Part shown: positions 26,301 to 38,900 of the stretch, one piece after another
Layout: every line of letters starts with the position of its first letter
Numbering within the stretch: position 1 is the first letter of the stretch
Assembly: GCF_030936135.1 (NCBI RefSeq)
Contig: NC_082610.1
Location: forward strand, 18,362,428-18,426,427
Length of the DNA: 64,000 nt
From: Gavia stellata
Taxonomy: Eukaryota; Chordata; Aves; Gaviiformes; Gaviidae
Direction: 5' to 3'
The notes under the pieces: model-generated
Database searches by the model: none
Seen by the model: the letters and a program-made list of their open reading frames with translations, nothing else
Told to the model about the DNA's origin: nothing
Made by a program: the position numbers and the translations under genes

Positions 26301-26514
26301 AGTAATTTTGTCACCTGCAGACACCCACACATTCTTATGTGATCCACTTCAATCAACAGGGAACCTGATCCTAGCACCCAACCGAGCAAGACTTGCAGCA
26401 CAACACTCATTTCAAAGCTGTAATGTTAGGAAAGCCACTGCACATAGTCACTTCACCGTCTCTGCAATTCTATTCTGGCTTGTTTTAAAAAATAATAAAT
26501 ACAAGCAAACAAAA

Positions 26515-26775
26515 AAGCAATTGTGCGTTCCCTCTGAAGTGTACCGGTGTTGCAGGGACAAAGCTCGTCATAGCCGTATGCCTTTCTCCACCAGAGTGGC
26601 CAACGCAGTCCGTTGCGCATCAGCTGACCGTTCCAGGACGTTACTCTCTTTGGGGGGTTGCGCACGTTCAGCGGGGAAAGAAACTGCATTCAGCGTCTCC
26701 CTTGCACGTCAGAGAAGACAGCAGCTGCAGAGTTGTGCGCGCCAAGTGCGGGACGTGGCTTCTCCTGCACCACAG
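26515..26775. other. Short CpG-rich island-like segment, function unknown
   Basis: About 260 bp with many CpGs (several per 30 bp at places such as 26,600-26,650 and 26,720-26,760) in otherwise CpG-poor DNA. Includes a CGTCA half-CRE near 26,706. No exon is recognised. It may be a conserved regulatory element about 3 kb beyond the MRPL23 3' end. Confidence 0.35.
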
Positions 26776-29604
26776 TGAACATCAGCCTCTTCAACCAAGT
26801 CATTACTTTCGTCCTTGGAGAAGTTATTCACACGTATATCTAAATCCTTGGCCCACAGGTATGGCTGCTGACATAGCCAAGGACAGCTCGACACCTCTGA
26901 TAGCAGGCCTAGATGTGACCTCATAGGACCTGCCAATCCCTTGCCCCACCCAAAATAATCATCACAATGTGCTGGAAGGAGCACAACTTAGTGAACAAAA
27001 CTACATAATTCTGAGTCCTTGTCCTAGTTTCACCACTCATTTGTTGTACTTCACTCTGGTACATGATACAATCTCTGCCTTCATATTCAAGTATCATCTC
27101 CGTTATCTTCTAGGTCGTATAGTTTGGGGAATGAGATTTGTGAAGCACCAGATCATATTAAGCATTGGCACTTCCTCAGAAACACTGGCCAACAAGGGAC
27201 TGGGAAAGACTCGACATCTCTTTAAGCCCACGTCCATGGCAATCAGGAGCATTAAAGCAAAATAATGGTGGGTCAGGGGCTTTGAATTTTCTTTTTTAAT
27301 CTTACCTTAATTTCACAGGAATACTATTTTAGAGGTAGCTGGTAACATTGCTCTCTTAAGCAGCCTGAGTATCCGCCAGAATTTGGTTGCAGCCACTTCA
27401 TATAGATACGGGTACACTCGTCTCTTTCTTCCCCTTTGGGCCACTCCAGACACAAACCTGTCTTCAACATGAGCTAGAAATTAATCACCCACGGAGAAAT
27501 CACAGAGAGCAAAGCATGGTAGACCTACCCAGGGGCTTTTGATACTCACTTAGCCTAGAGCATATTTGGGACTGCAAATAAACTCCTCTCAGCTTGGGTC
27601 CTCAATGCCAGTACAGAAGCTGGTGACTCCAACCTCTCCTGAGGACCGTAACAGGGGAGGCAGAGAGGCTGATGGTTAGTTGATCTCTTGCTGTTGACAC
27701 CTAACACATGGAATACAGCCTCATTTATCCAGAACTACCACATACCTGACTGTTTGCTTGCTCAAGGCTGACCAACCAGTTAGGAAGATATATGGCAGCA
27801 CTAGACGAGTTCTTTTCATTTTATCTTCACCATGGTGAAGAAGATGGAGTTACCTATATTGGAGGTGACCACAAAGGAAAGTGAAAAAAAAATAGCAAAC
27901 TCCATAACATTATACTGTAGGAACAAAGCCCCAGCCCCGATACGGATCAGCTCCACACTGAGCTGGGAGTTTAAGAAACAGCCCCTTAAAAAAAATACAT
28001 TAAAAAGAGAAGGGGCCGGTAGGGAGTCTGTGTACAGCAGAGGAGAGACCCTTGCATCTAGACAAATTCAGTCATCCTACTTTAAAACTGCAGGCCAGCT
28101 CCTGATTTAACGTGGAGTTTCACATGTCACTACAAAACTCTGGAAGTGTTGGCTTTGCAGATATGCCAAACACAAGAACTGTTTTCAGTGAACTCAGTAT
28201 TTTTCCACATCCACTATTGTAACTCTGCTGGCAGGCTGGGAGTAGCAAACCCTCCCTTATCTCCCTCCTCTCTGAGAGGATCTCTCCGTTTAAGCACCAG
28301 CTAACTTAGATCATCATGCACGATCCCCCTTGGAAAATGGACAAAGAGGGGGGTGGGAGAGTCACTGGGGTTGTAAGCAACAAACCACAGAAGGAGATGG
28401 ACTGTCGTGCAGAAGGGAAGTAGCAGGGGGAAAGAGGCGACTAATGAACAGAAGGGGGTGCGTGAAATCCTACTTGGATTGCCTCTCTGGGGAACAGCTG
28501 TTTCCTTGTAAACATCTTGCTAGCTGTCCAAACAAGAAGTTCAGACACAGAACAAGAAAGGAGAGCACCAGGGTAGAAGCGTGCAAGGCATGGGCTCATT
28601 CACTAGCCTGCCAATTGCTCCAAGTGGCAGAATACAAAAGCCGGGGAAACTGTAAGCTGTACGTTTAACCCTGCATGTGCTGGTGTTATAGCCAATAGCC
28701 TGCAGAAACACAACCTTCTCCATCTGTAGTGAAGTCCTTCCTAGTCCTCCTTTCCCCCTGCCCCACCGTTTCTGACACACCAACAGAGCACATTACTTGA
28801 CAAAGGAAAAGAGGCAATATCCTCATCAAAGCAAGGAGAAACAGCCGCAAAGCCAAGAAATGAAAAACCTGAACGTGGCAGCCCTGAAGGCCTAGAAAAG
28901 TTCTACCACTGCCCTGGCATCAGCAACTTGGAAGTAGAGGGAGCTGCACCAGAAAAAGTAAAAAGAGTCTTTTTATTAGTCCTGAGCACAAAACAGCCTA
29001 CACTGGCAGAAGCGTTTCTATGCCAGTACAACTGTGTCCACACAGGACTCTTGCCAGCACTGCAAGGTAGCTGCGGACAGGGGAAGGAATACTAGCACAG
29101 CCATGCCAGCAAACATTCCTAAGGCAGGCTGACCACAGAACGCAACTACCTGTCCTGCTCAACAGCAAGCAAAGACTGTGCACCACCTTTGTCTGTTTCT
29201 TGAGGCTTCTGGGGATCAAATGCACACGTGCCTCCAAAATGCCACACAACCGTTAACAAAGGAGCACAATCAGATCGCACATCTCCAGGAAAGGAGGGGG
29301 TCACTTTGCAAGGAAGGTAATTCACAGGATAGTAGGACACCATAAGGGAATATGACCAATATAAGGGAACCCTATGTCCTGAGCTAGTTATCTACACCTT
29401 CATGTCTGCCTCCAACTGACCTATCTTGACTTTTACATATTCTATTCAATGCAAACTACACTTATGCTGGGAAATGAAATGCCTCCTACTTCTACTCAAA
29501 ACAACCTGTAGAAGCAGGAAGAAGGTAAGCACAATGACACTCTCATAGTCAGAAACAACAACAAGCAATTCCACATTTTAAAAACAGTCCACAAGTTCAC
29601 AGGA
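26776..29604. other. Intergenic downstream of MRPL23
   Basis: No gene recognised. The stretch 28,990-29,150 has wording ('CCTACACTGGCAGAAGCG') that recalls old amniote DNA transposons, not firmly assignable. Confidence 0.5.
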
Positions 29605-29623
29605 AAGACATGATGCAGTCAGA

Positions 29624-29642
29624 TTTATTTTACCTTTTTATT
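29624..29642 (-). terminator. MRPL23 poly(A) signals
   Basis: Two AATAAA hexamers read on the minus strand (29637-29642 and 29624-29629), about 165-180 bp past the stop codon. Cleavage would be expected near 29,605-29,615, giving a 3' UTR of about 190 bp. Confidence 0.75.
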
Positions 29643-29804
29643 TCTTTAGGGCCATTTTGTAGTCGTGCACAAACAGCCAGGAAAAAAGACACGCTAGCAA
29701 AGGCTGCTCAAGAATAAACATTCGGTCATTACAAGAAGGGAAGAGTGCAAGTTCTCCTGATCAAAATCCCTCTGAGCCTAAAGAAAGGCAGCTGGCTTGT
29801 TGCA

Positions 29805-29969
29805 TCAAAGTCCAAACCAATCGGGGACTCCACCTCGTCTGGGGTCACCTTTCTGCCTCTGCTTCTCTCTCTCCATGTATTTACTCCTGAAGTCATCAAA
29901 AGAGCGAGTTTCTGTGTCTTGTTCTTTCTCTGGAAATAGGTTGGGAAACTGAAAGGTTTGTCCTTGGCC
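29805..29969 (-). CDS. MRPL23: MRPL23 coding exon 5 (terminal)
   Basis: 165 bp encoding residues 103-156 and the TGA stop (29805-29807). It holds [15 protein letters not shown], a charged [11 protein letters not shown] helix-like stretch and the conserved end GGVPDWFGL. The acceptor is ctctttag. It is separated from exon 4 by a 7.9-kb intron. Confidence 0.96.
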   Translation of the reverse strand, partial: GQGQTFQFPNLFPEKEQDTETRSFDDFRSKYMEREKQRQKGDPRRGGVPDWFGL

Positions 29970-32900
29970 CTAAAGAGAAAACAAATGGTCAGAGAGACAT
30001 TCCAGCCTTTCTGCAGTAGCTATGATGCATATACTTAAAAAGAAAGACCACCCTGAAGTTTCAGCCAGTGCAAAACGGTACCTCTTACCTCCCAAAATCT
30101 CTTTCCACCCTTCTCCCCAAGATACACATATATCCCTCCCCCCAAAGAAAGTTAACTTTCAGCCTCTCCTCTTTTGTGTGCTAATTAAGACACTGACATC
30201 TTTTTTTACAGATGAATGGTCAGGAGATGGACACATCTTCAAAGACTTTGAACCAGCTCAGAGATGTTGTATGAGTCATACAGTAAAAGCAAGATGAGCA
30301 AAGTAAGTGATTTTGTTGAAGTAACAGCATCGGAGAAATACACAGTGGAGCAGGCACTCATTATGTTAACACTCAGGATATGGGTAGTGGTTATACTTGT
30401 TTAGATCTCAGCTAAGGATAAGAGAGAACAGTCCTAGCAGCTGTTACTGTAGGGTGTAATGTGGGAATACGGAATAACAGATATTAGAGGTCTCTTATCA
30501 ACAGGAATAAAGACTACAGTGTAAAACAATTACAGTGGGAACAATCTGTCTAATACATCACTGATGAGATTAAAGTGATTACATCTGCATCAGTCATTCT
30601 GCCTAACAGACAAGTCATTTTAGTGAAACATCATCATCAGATCTATGTCTCCCACTTGGAAAATAAATATTTGCTTGGTCTCTGGTTTTTATCTAACAGC
30701 AGGAAACCATTATTCTGTGGAATTGTTCTATCCCATTAACATTATCTACTTACTTTTTAGTGGTGTTTGCACTAAGCGCAACCTTCATTAAACTCAACAT
30801 CAGCCCTTCCATTCCATATGGGACTTTGCATAATAAAACTCATAACTGATAGTGCATAACTCTAAAACTACTACCCAAAACATAAACCTCACCATACACT
30901 AACTTGTTTGGCAGAATACCGCATACAAAAATCTCAACAAAAGCTTTTAATTGCTTCAGATGAAGACAGGGTTTTTTTGAGACTAGCCATTCTTTACATT
31001 TGTGCAATAAATATAATCAAACAAGAGGCCCAGTTATGAAATGGTTCCACAAAGGACATGAAAGGAGCCTTCCACAACACAGCTACCTATACTACATTTT
31101 GGGATCAGAAATGTGACATAATTAAATCCAAAAAAATCATCACCATGCCCCTGACCCAGCTGAATGTGTGCTATGTTTCATTTAGCCACATACACTCAAC
31201 CTGGTAATTTACAGGTGTGAAAGAATTTAAACCTCAAGCATACACTTTGGAAAGAAAAAACATGACTTATCCCAGTTGAGCTTATCCAGACTAGAACCTA
31301 GGAAATATCAACTCATACCCAGCAATGCTCCGGTTGTTTTTGTAGTGCATACTTCTTGGGGGTTTCCTAAGAGCCTGACCATACTACAAAAACAACAAGG
31401 GAGCTGCTGTGTACATTGCTCTGTCCTCGATTCTAGCCTGGATAAGATCAACTGGAACAAATCAAGGTTTTCCTTTCCACGGTCTACACTGTGGGGTTTC
31501 AACTCTTTTGTACCTTTAAATTACCAACAGGTATGCTTATAATAGCTGTCCTACCACAGTTAAAGCATAGTTCCATTTCAAGGCACAGAAACTGGCTTTA
31601 TCAATGTCCTTGAGCAATCCCAAAGCTGTAGCCTACTGAAACTCTTCCTGTAGTAGGATCAGCAGCAAGCACCCTTGAGGCCAAGCGCTGCCCAAGATTT
31701 TAGCACGCTGAAGCATTTGGAAAAGGATTTGTTTACATTACAAAAAAATCACTGTGTTTTAACTGCACTGCGGGCGGGTCACTCAGCCCCCTGGTACCTA
31801 TAGAACAGACGGAGCCGATGCTAAGGACTCGTCTGCCCTGGAGAGGAAGCCATTTTAGTTAAACAAGCCAGAAAACAATTCAGGCTAACATGGTAGGCAT
31901 ACCACCTACACTGAAAATTTGAGAACTATTTATATTGGTAACAGTGTAGTAAGGGACTGTTCTTGTTATGCAGCACTTCCATTCTGGTATGCTTCCAGCA
32001 CCAATGCACTTCCCTTATTGGAGAATGAAGGAAAGCTGTCCCTAAAGCATACTAACAACATCCATGGTAATTCACTAAGCATTGCAAAACAGTTACTATT
32101 TTAAAAAGAGGGGAAAAAAACAAAAAGAGATATGCACAGAGGCTGTAGCGAAACCAGACACACCTTTCAGCTGTTTATCAAAGTGCTCACAGTTCCCATC
32201 TCAAGGCTGGCGAAAGTCAAATATTGAGCTGAAAATGTCAATCTGTATCTGGAGTCTTTTAATAAATCAAAATCAGCACAGACAAGTTGGCTCTTTCCAG
32301 CTCTTGTTTTGTGAACAAATTCTGATTTTGGCTGGCAGCCAGACACGATTTGAAACAGCCAAGACATTACACCCTGAGAACTGAAGGTTGATAAATCTTA
32401 AGTAACAATACTATGCAGTAATACTGCACTGTAAGACTCTGAAGTGATGAAAGCTGTATGAAAAATAGCTGTTGTGCATGCTCAGTAGCTAGTTTTCAGA
32501 AGAAGCCTGTATCTTGGGTATTTCAAAATTTCAAAAATACCAAAAGGCATCAACTTACATAAAGGATCGTGAGTCTGTCCAGGCATATTTACATTCAGTG
32601 CATCTTCCACATGATGCCAGAGACTACTGAGGTTCAAGCTCATATGCCACCTTCTCAAAAAAACGTCACTCCTTTACACAGCGCTGCCTTTTCTTACACT
32701 TTTTCTTTGAAAAAGTGTTCCCTTCTATACAGCAGCCATTTGACAACCATATGATAAATGCATCCTCAGAATGAAATCCTAACTGAAATAAAGCAGACAA
32801 CTAAATTTCTACCAAGTGCAACAGGGTTTTATCCGGTTTGCAAATTGCTAGAACATGAAATGCTGGCATATTCAAGCAGAAAGCAAAATTTTGGCTTATT

Positions 32901-35900
32901 CCTAAACCTTGCATTTGTTCACTGTTTTACTTTTTGCAAGCCATTTAACCAAGGTCATCCTTTTAATTACTGAATTATTGAAATTCACATAAGCTGAAAT
33001 GGGCTCTAAAAAGGCCAGGGCTTGGTCCTCCTTTAGAACTTCTGCCAGCATCATTACCTTCATTAGAAGCACAGAGGAAGAAAATAACATCTTCCTACCT
33101 GACACAGCTGTGCTAAAAGAAAATCCTGTAAAAAAGACAGACACTGGCAAAAAAATCATTTTGCTCAGATAATTTAGTCTGTCTTGGAACTAGATGCTGC
33201 TCTGCCAGCAAAATAACTTTTTCACCAATGTGAGGCAATACGCTGATACTCTGGAGTTTGTCAGGATAAGTTCTACCACTACATGCTCTTATATCTAAGT
33301 GAGCCCTTATGTTAAAAAAAAGAAGAAAAAAACCCAAACAAAGCAAGTCAGAGAGTATTAAAGTATTAAAACACCTGAAAAACAAAGGCAACATGATGAT
33401 TTGAAACGCATTGCTATTCTCAATTTAGGGTCTTCCCAGAGACCTCCCTTTTTCCTACAAACTCTAAGATTATGTACAAGTGAGATGTGTGGTCCAGTGT
33501 TTAGATTACAGAAATGGGGGCCATTAAACTTCTATTCCTGCACAACTCTAATCCTCGCTTCAGCATTACCCAAATGTAAAACTGATTTATATACAAGGTC
33601 TCATGAGGATTCATTTGTTAAAAAGCTAACATCCCTCATGTTAGATAAAAAGTGACCTAAGCATCAAACATGTATTTTCCCCTTAGTTTTCAAGCCTTTT
33701 TCATCAGAAAGGCTGAAAACACACCTTGTTCTCTGAGTCTGGAGAAGGAGTTATCGCATGGAGTGGTACAAATTGCCTCCATTCATCTTAATGGGAGGTT
33801 AAGTGACCATAATTAGGCCTATGAAGTCAAGTGTTAGCCTTTCCACTGCTGAGCCTCATGTCAGAAAATTGCTGGAAGGATTATCCAGCACAAACTCACT
33901 TATACTTCCCTGACCTTTGCGTCCCTCGAAAAGTTTAGGAATGGAAGGTCAGCACAGATACCATTATGTAGGAATGACGCAGCAAACACTGATCATGTAA
34001 ACAACGGTGAGATCTTCTGATTATTTAGATAATTGAAGCACTTACTACTGTCCTTCAGAATTAGGAGAAAAGTGATGTTTATAGTATCGTTAACTAAAAA
34101 ACTGTTGGACTCCCAACAGCACGGGATTCGGTCCAGCAGTAGCAGCAAATGCAGCTAAGTTTAATAATCCAGTGCATTTGAACAATTCTCCTACTATTGC
34201 AGTGGTAACATCTGATGTTAAAACGTATGGCAAAACAGCACAGAAAGCAACTTCAGAAATCCACACAGGAATGACACAGCATACAGAGCATCCAAGTTTC
34301 CTCTGAACTCACTACATGTCAAAAGAAAACTGCTGTCACATCTGATGTGTTAATGGGTTAATTACTATGAACATACCGGACACTCTAAACAGGGTTTGAG
34401 GAGAAAGCATTTGCAAAAATGTTCCCACCGGTGCCATCATTCATGCAGCTAAATAGGTGTTAGTCCTAATGTTGACAAGGTCAGACTCCTTTTTACAGCC
34501 ATCTCCATTAGATTTCTCAAAACAGGTTTAATTAAAAATAGGTCTGGATTCCAGAGGCTTGTCTACAGTTGTGCTCCCACGGGTGCTAACACCTGTTGAG
34601 CTAAACCAGTGAGAACACTGAAGGAGGAGGAGGGCATGTTGTTGGTTTTTTTAATTTCCCTGATGTTGATGCAACTGTAAAGTTTCCCACTGGCTTTCTT
34701 TTCTTCTTGTTATTTTTTTTTTTAAACAACATCAGGATAATTATAACTGTATTAGAGTAAGGTTGCTATATTACATTCATTTTATCTACTCCGCAAAGAA
34801 ATATAGCTTTATTTTTAATTAAAAAAATAAAACCATGTAAAAAAGTAGCATTTAATACCCAGGACCGTAAGTCTCTCACGTAAACCTTTCTCACCACATT
34901 CCAAAAGGGGAAAAAAGACAGGCAGGCTCTGGAATGGCAAGACATTGTTGATCCACAGCCTTCTATGATTTGAGGTATTTTTTTAGTGTGACAATATTAT
35001 GCTTGGACAGATCATGTATTTGTCCAGTTACAGCCTGAGAATAAAGTAAACAGCTCTGAATCTCCAAGAAATAGTATTTGGAAAAGAAAAGACAACAATT
35101 CTTACATGTGGAACAGCTGGGGCACTAATCTGACACCTAAGGGTATGTTGACTAGGACTTCATACACCTTCCCCCTTTGAGACACTTGCAGTAAGTTAAT
35201 GGATATGTATGTTGCGCTGGGACACGTAAGGTGATGTTTTATGGAGCAGGGAAGCGTAACCGGTCACGAGAATATACTGAATTTCATTCAGGTAAACCAC
35301 ACCACAGAGGCCACCAAGTCATGCTGGAAAGAGCAATACTTCCACCTAGTGGGAAATAGAAAGATCAGCCCAAGACCTTCCAAAAACACATACTTATTTT
35401 TCCAGTCATAAGCAGTTTCAACTTGAAACTGGATTAATGAGAAAAAACACAGCTGGTAAAAATGGTGGGAAAGCCCAGCTACTCTGACTCATGGCAGATG
35501 CAAAGTAATTCTCATGAAAATAAGGATTTTACAGTGGTTACCAAAGACTTTCCTAAATTAGGCAGATATTAACAATGGACTGCATGGGGCCTGTTACGGC
35601 CTGAATCACATCATGAATGAGAATGAAGGCAAAAACTTCAGTTTTAGAAATGACACTGGGTTTCTGGCCTCACCCACTGTTTAAAGCTGGTGTGAACATA
35701 GAACTGGGAGCTCATTGTCTGAGACACCAGAGCTAGTGATGAAAAGCAAAGAAAATGAAAAAGAGAAAGAAAAAAGGAAAAAAAAAAAGGACAGACAAAC
35801 CTAAAAGTTAAAGGAATTAACAAACACCAACAACAATAGGAAAAAAGAGAGCAAAGAGACTAGGAATGAGGTGAGGGGAAAACGTACAGACCAAGCTTCA

Positions 35901-38900
35901 CTGACAAGAGTTTAGTAAATTGTCTGGATTCCCTCACTTGGGATGAAGTACAACACCAAAAGCTGGTCCCCTGACCCTGTTCATGGGTCAGAGGGCAAAC
36001 ATGGCATTCTTTAAACACTTATGATGATACTATAGTATAGGGCAACTCAGTAAGGGACACTTGCTGTCTAATGTACCAAGAGGAGTCCTCAGCCACAGTA
36101 CCACAGGGCTGTGTGTAGGCTATTTGCCCAGCAGACAAAATGAGAGGCTGGAGGAATGACCGGAGTTACTCCTGTCCGACTGCCTCCAGTGCCAAGCTAG
36201 TTTGGGTAATTCTCCTCTCCACCATGGAGCTGCCCTTAAGGTAACGGCAACTATTCTAGGTTCAGAGGTTTGATGTGAAATAAATGCACAAAGGCATTGC
36301 CTTAAATGAGCGGCTTGCTCCACAGAACAGCAGCATTTTGCTTCCCACTCCTTCCCCCTGAGTATCTATGGGTTGCAAACTACCTCCTTCTCAACTCAGC
36401 AGACAAAAGAAACAAGACTGCATTAAATACAGTGAAATAAAATTTGAGAAATGACCACAGTTCACTAAAGATCCATGTCTGCTTCAATCTTGGGAAACAG
36501 GTCTCTAAAAGCAAAGAAGTCACTAGCAAGAGGCCGTAACAATGGAAAGTGCCTGCAATTACCTACTAAGGAACAACTCTCAGAGAAAGCAACTTGTTAG
36601 ATACAACATCACTCCTAGCATTCAATTCCTCAGCTGTATTCTTAATGAATCGTTCATACCTGATCTCTCGCAGACAAAAACCTAGGACAGCCGGTCTAGG
36701 AGGGAGAATTTGCCCACCAAAGCAGAGACTTTTCCTTGAAAAAGGAATGTGGTTTTTTAGCCATCATAATGCAAAATCCTCACGGAAATGAGGTTGCCTT
36801 TAACTTCAGCACAGTATATCAAGGTTAGTCCTCATCTAAATACAATTCTGTTACTTTCTATTAACATTGTACTTTGTACTGTTCTCTTAAAGGTAATGGC
36901 TGTCTAGAAAAACACACTCTCCTCACTTTTCCTGCCACTCTCCTTCCCAGAAGGGGCTTAGAGAAAAAACTTCTAAGCACATTTAAACTTTGAAAAGTTG
37001 AAAACAAAAAATCAGATTTCCCATTGCCTGTGTCTCTTTATTTTGACCCCAAGTCCATATGAAGTCTTATACAGTCTTTAAGATCACAGTGTTCCCCCCC
37101 ACACTGAATCCTTGTCCTAGGATGGAGTAACACTGGGGTTGTGTCGCCAACAGCAATTTTGAGCTTATGGTTTTACAACTATAAATAGCATTCCTTTAAT
37201 GTAATTTTGGTATGTCAAGGGGTTTTCTGTCACTGGTTGCATTTCTTTTTTACATAGAGACAGGTAAGCCCAAGAGAAGTCTAAACTATAATATGCTCCT
37301 GTTATGAAAGAATTTCATAAGAACATGAAGGTCCTTTTCCACTGGGCAACCAACATACGTTTCAGAACCCGGTTTAGCCACAAAGCATGTTTGTTAGACA
37401 TGACTCAGAGCTCTCCAAGGAATATGTCTTAGTCTTCTCTGAAATCCAAAGAGCTTTAATAAGAAGTTCCCTACCCTTACAATATATTCTTTCACTTACT
37501 GGACGTTTCAGCAATCAACCACACAAGCCGTGAACCTTCCAGCACACAGAGTACAGGGTCAGCATGAAATTCACTGGCAAAGCAGCACCGTATGACATCA
37601 GACCATAACTTACATACAGACCTCAAACAAAGACAGGACTTGAAAACTAACCATTTGTTTGAATTTGATTTTTAGACTGAAAGTCATTTAAATCTCTTTA
37701 TACATTCTGGAACATACTAAAGAAAATGCCATTGTTAGAGGATTGGCAGAAATATTCAGCCAACTGGACAATTCACTGAACATTACTTCTAGCTTGGCTG
37801 GTTGACAGTCCCTTCCTCCTTCCCTCCAAGCATCCATGTTAACTCACCAGCTGTACATAGGCGACCTTGTAATCTGGCTTCTTCACTCTCTGATTCCTGT
37901 GATTCCTCTTGTTGTTTGCACCTGTGGAAATAAAGAGTCCCACTTTTTACTTCCCAGGGCTTCCAAGTTTCCCAACACAAGGCCAAGCTGAAGGGGGGAC
38001 TTCACTAGTTCTGATTTATTTGTTAAGAGGAATACTCTTTCTTCAGTACCAACGTAGTATCACATTACTAAAAGGTACCAAAATTGGCAGACACTACTCT
38101 TGTCGTTTACAAGAAGCCCAGGCATCACCAGACTCAGGCTGCTGACAGCCACTGTGCCTTCACGTCACACGCACAGTTTGCAAAGAAGCAAGGAGGTAAG
38201 TCTCCCGAGTAGGGGGCCAGGAGTGATAAACTGTCCTCCCAGCACCAACAGCTTGAGGAAGACAAGGAGGAAATGACCACTAAACAGCTTCAAGCTTGTC
38301 AATTTTTACTACCCAGCTAATGAACTGCATCTATTCTTTATACACCAGGAAATTACACTCCACATCCAAAAAACCAAAGCACCTCAACCTTCTGCAAGTA
38401 TGCTGGTCACAACTGAGTGGGAAGTTCAATTTATTTCCTGCATGTTAGGCAGACATTAAAGCTCTCAAATTATTAGACATTCTAACCCCCTTTCCTCTTT
38501 TACCCCTGAATATATACATTCCACCATCACTTTCATTAGCAGTGGGGGACAAAATGGTTGTAAGGACAAGCATGAATATTTTTCAGTGCTGTTTGGAACC
38601 GCACGTGTTTCATATTTAAGACTTTATTTAATTCTGTTTTTCACATAAGCATATTACAGGTGATCTGTTTTCTTTTTCTTCTTTTATATGTTCTGAGTTT
38701 TACAACCTTATTTTGAAGCTTTTTCTTTCATTCTCCGTTTTTCACTATTACAGCTCTTTTTTCCTATCCCTTTTTTAAAATTATCCCTACTCTTACCATT
38801 ACAAACACATCAATAAATTCCTTTGTTAGTCACTGCATGAAAAAAGATAAACCCAGCCATCAAAGATGTCCTAACCAACTAATCACTCTCCATTTGATTA

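Larger units (their letters stand above)
19701..26500. other. Intergenic, no gene recognised
   Basis: No coding exon recognised. Holds a MIR-like copy at 21.6 kb, an A/G-rich tract near 23,720-23,755, the G/T-rich tract at 24.13 kb and a possible CR1 scrap at 24.3 kb. Confidence 0.55.

Noticed and set aside
28990-29150. Old amniote DNA-transposon-like wording; similar traces near 12,600, 31,830 and 34,560
   Set aside because: Similarity is limited to a few words such as 'cttgtctaca'; terminal repeats could not be defined.
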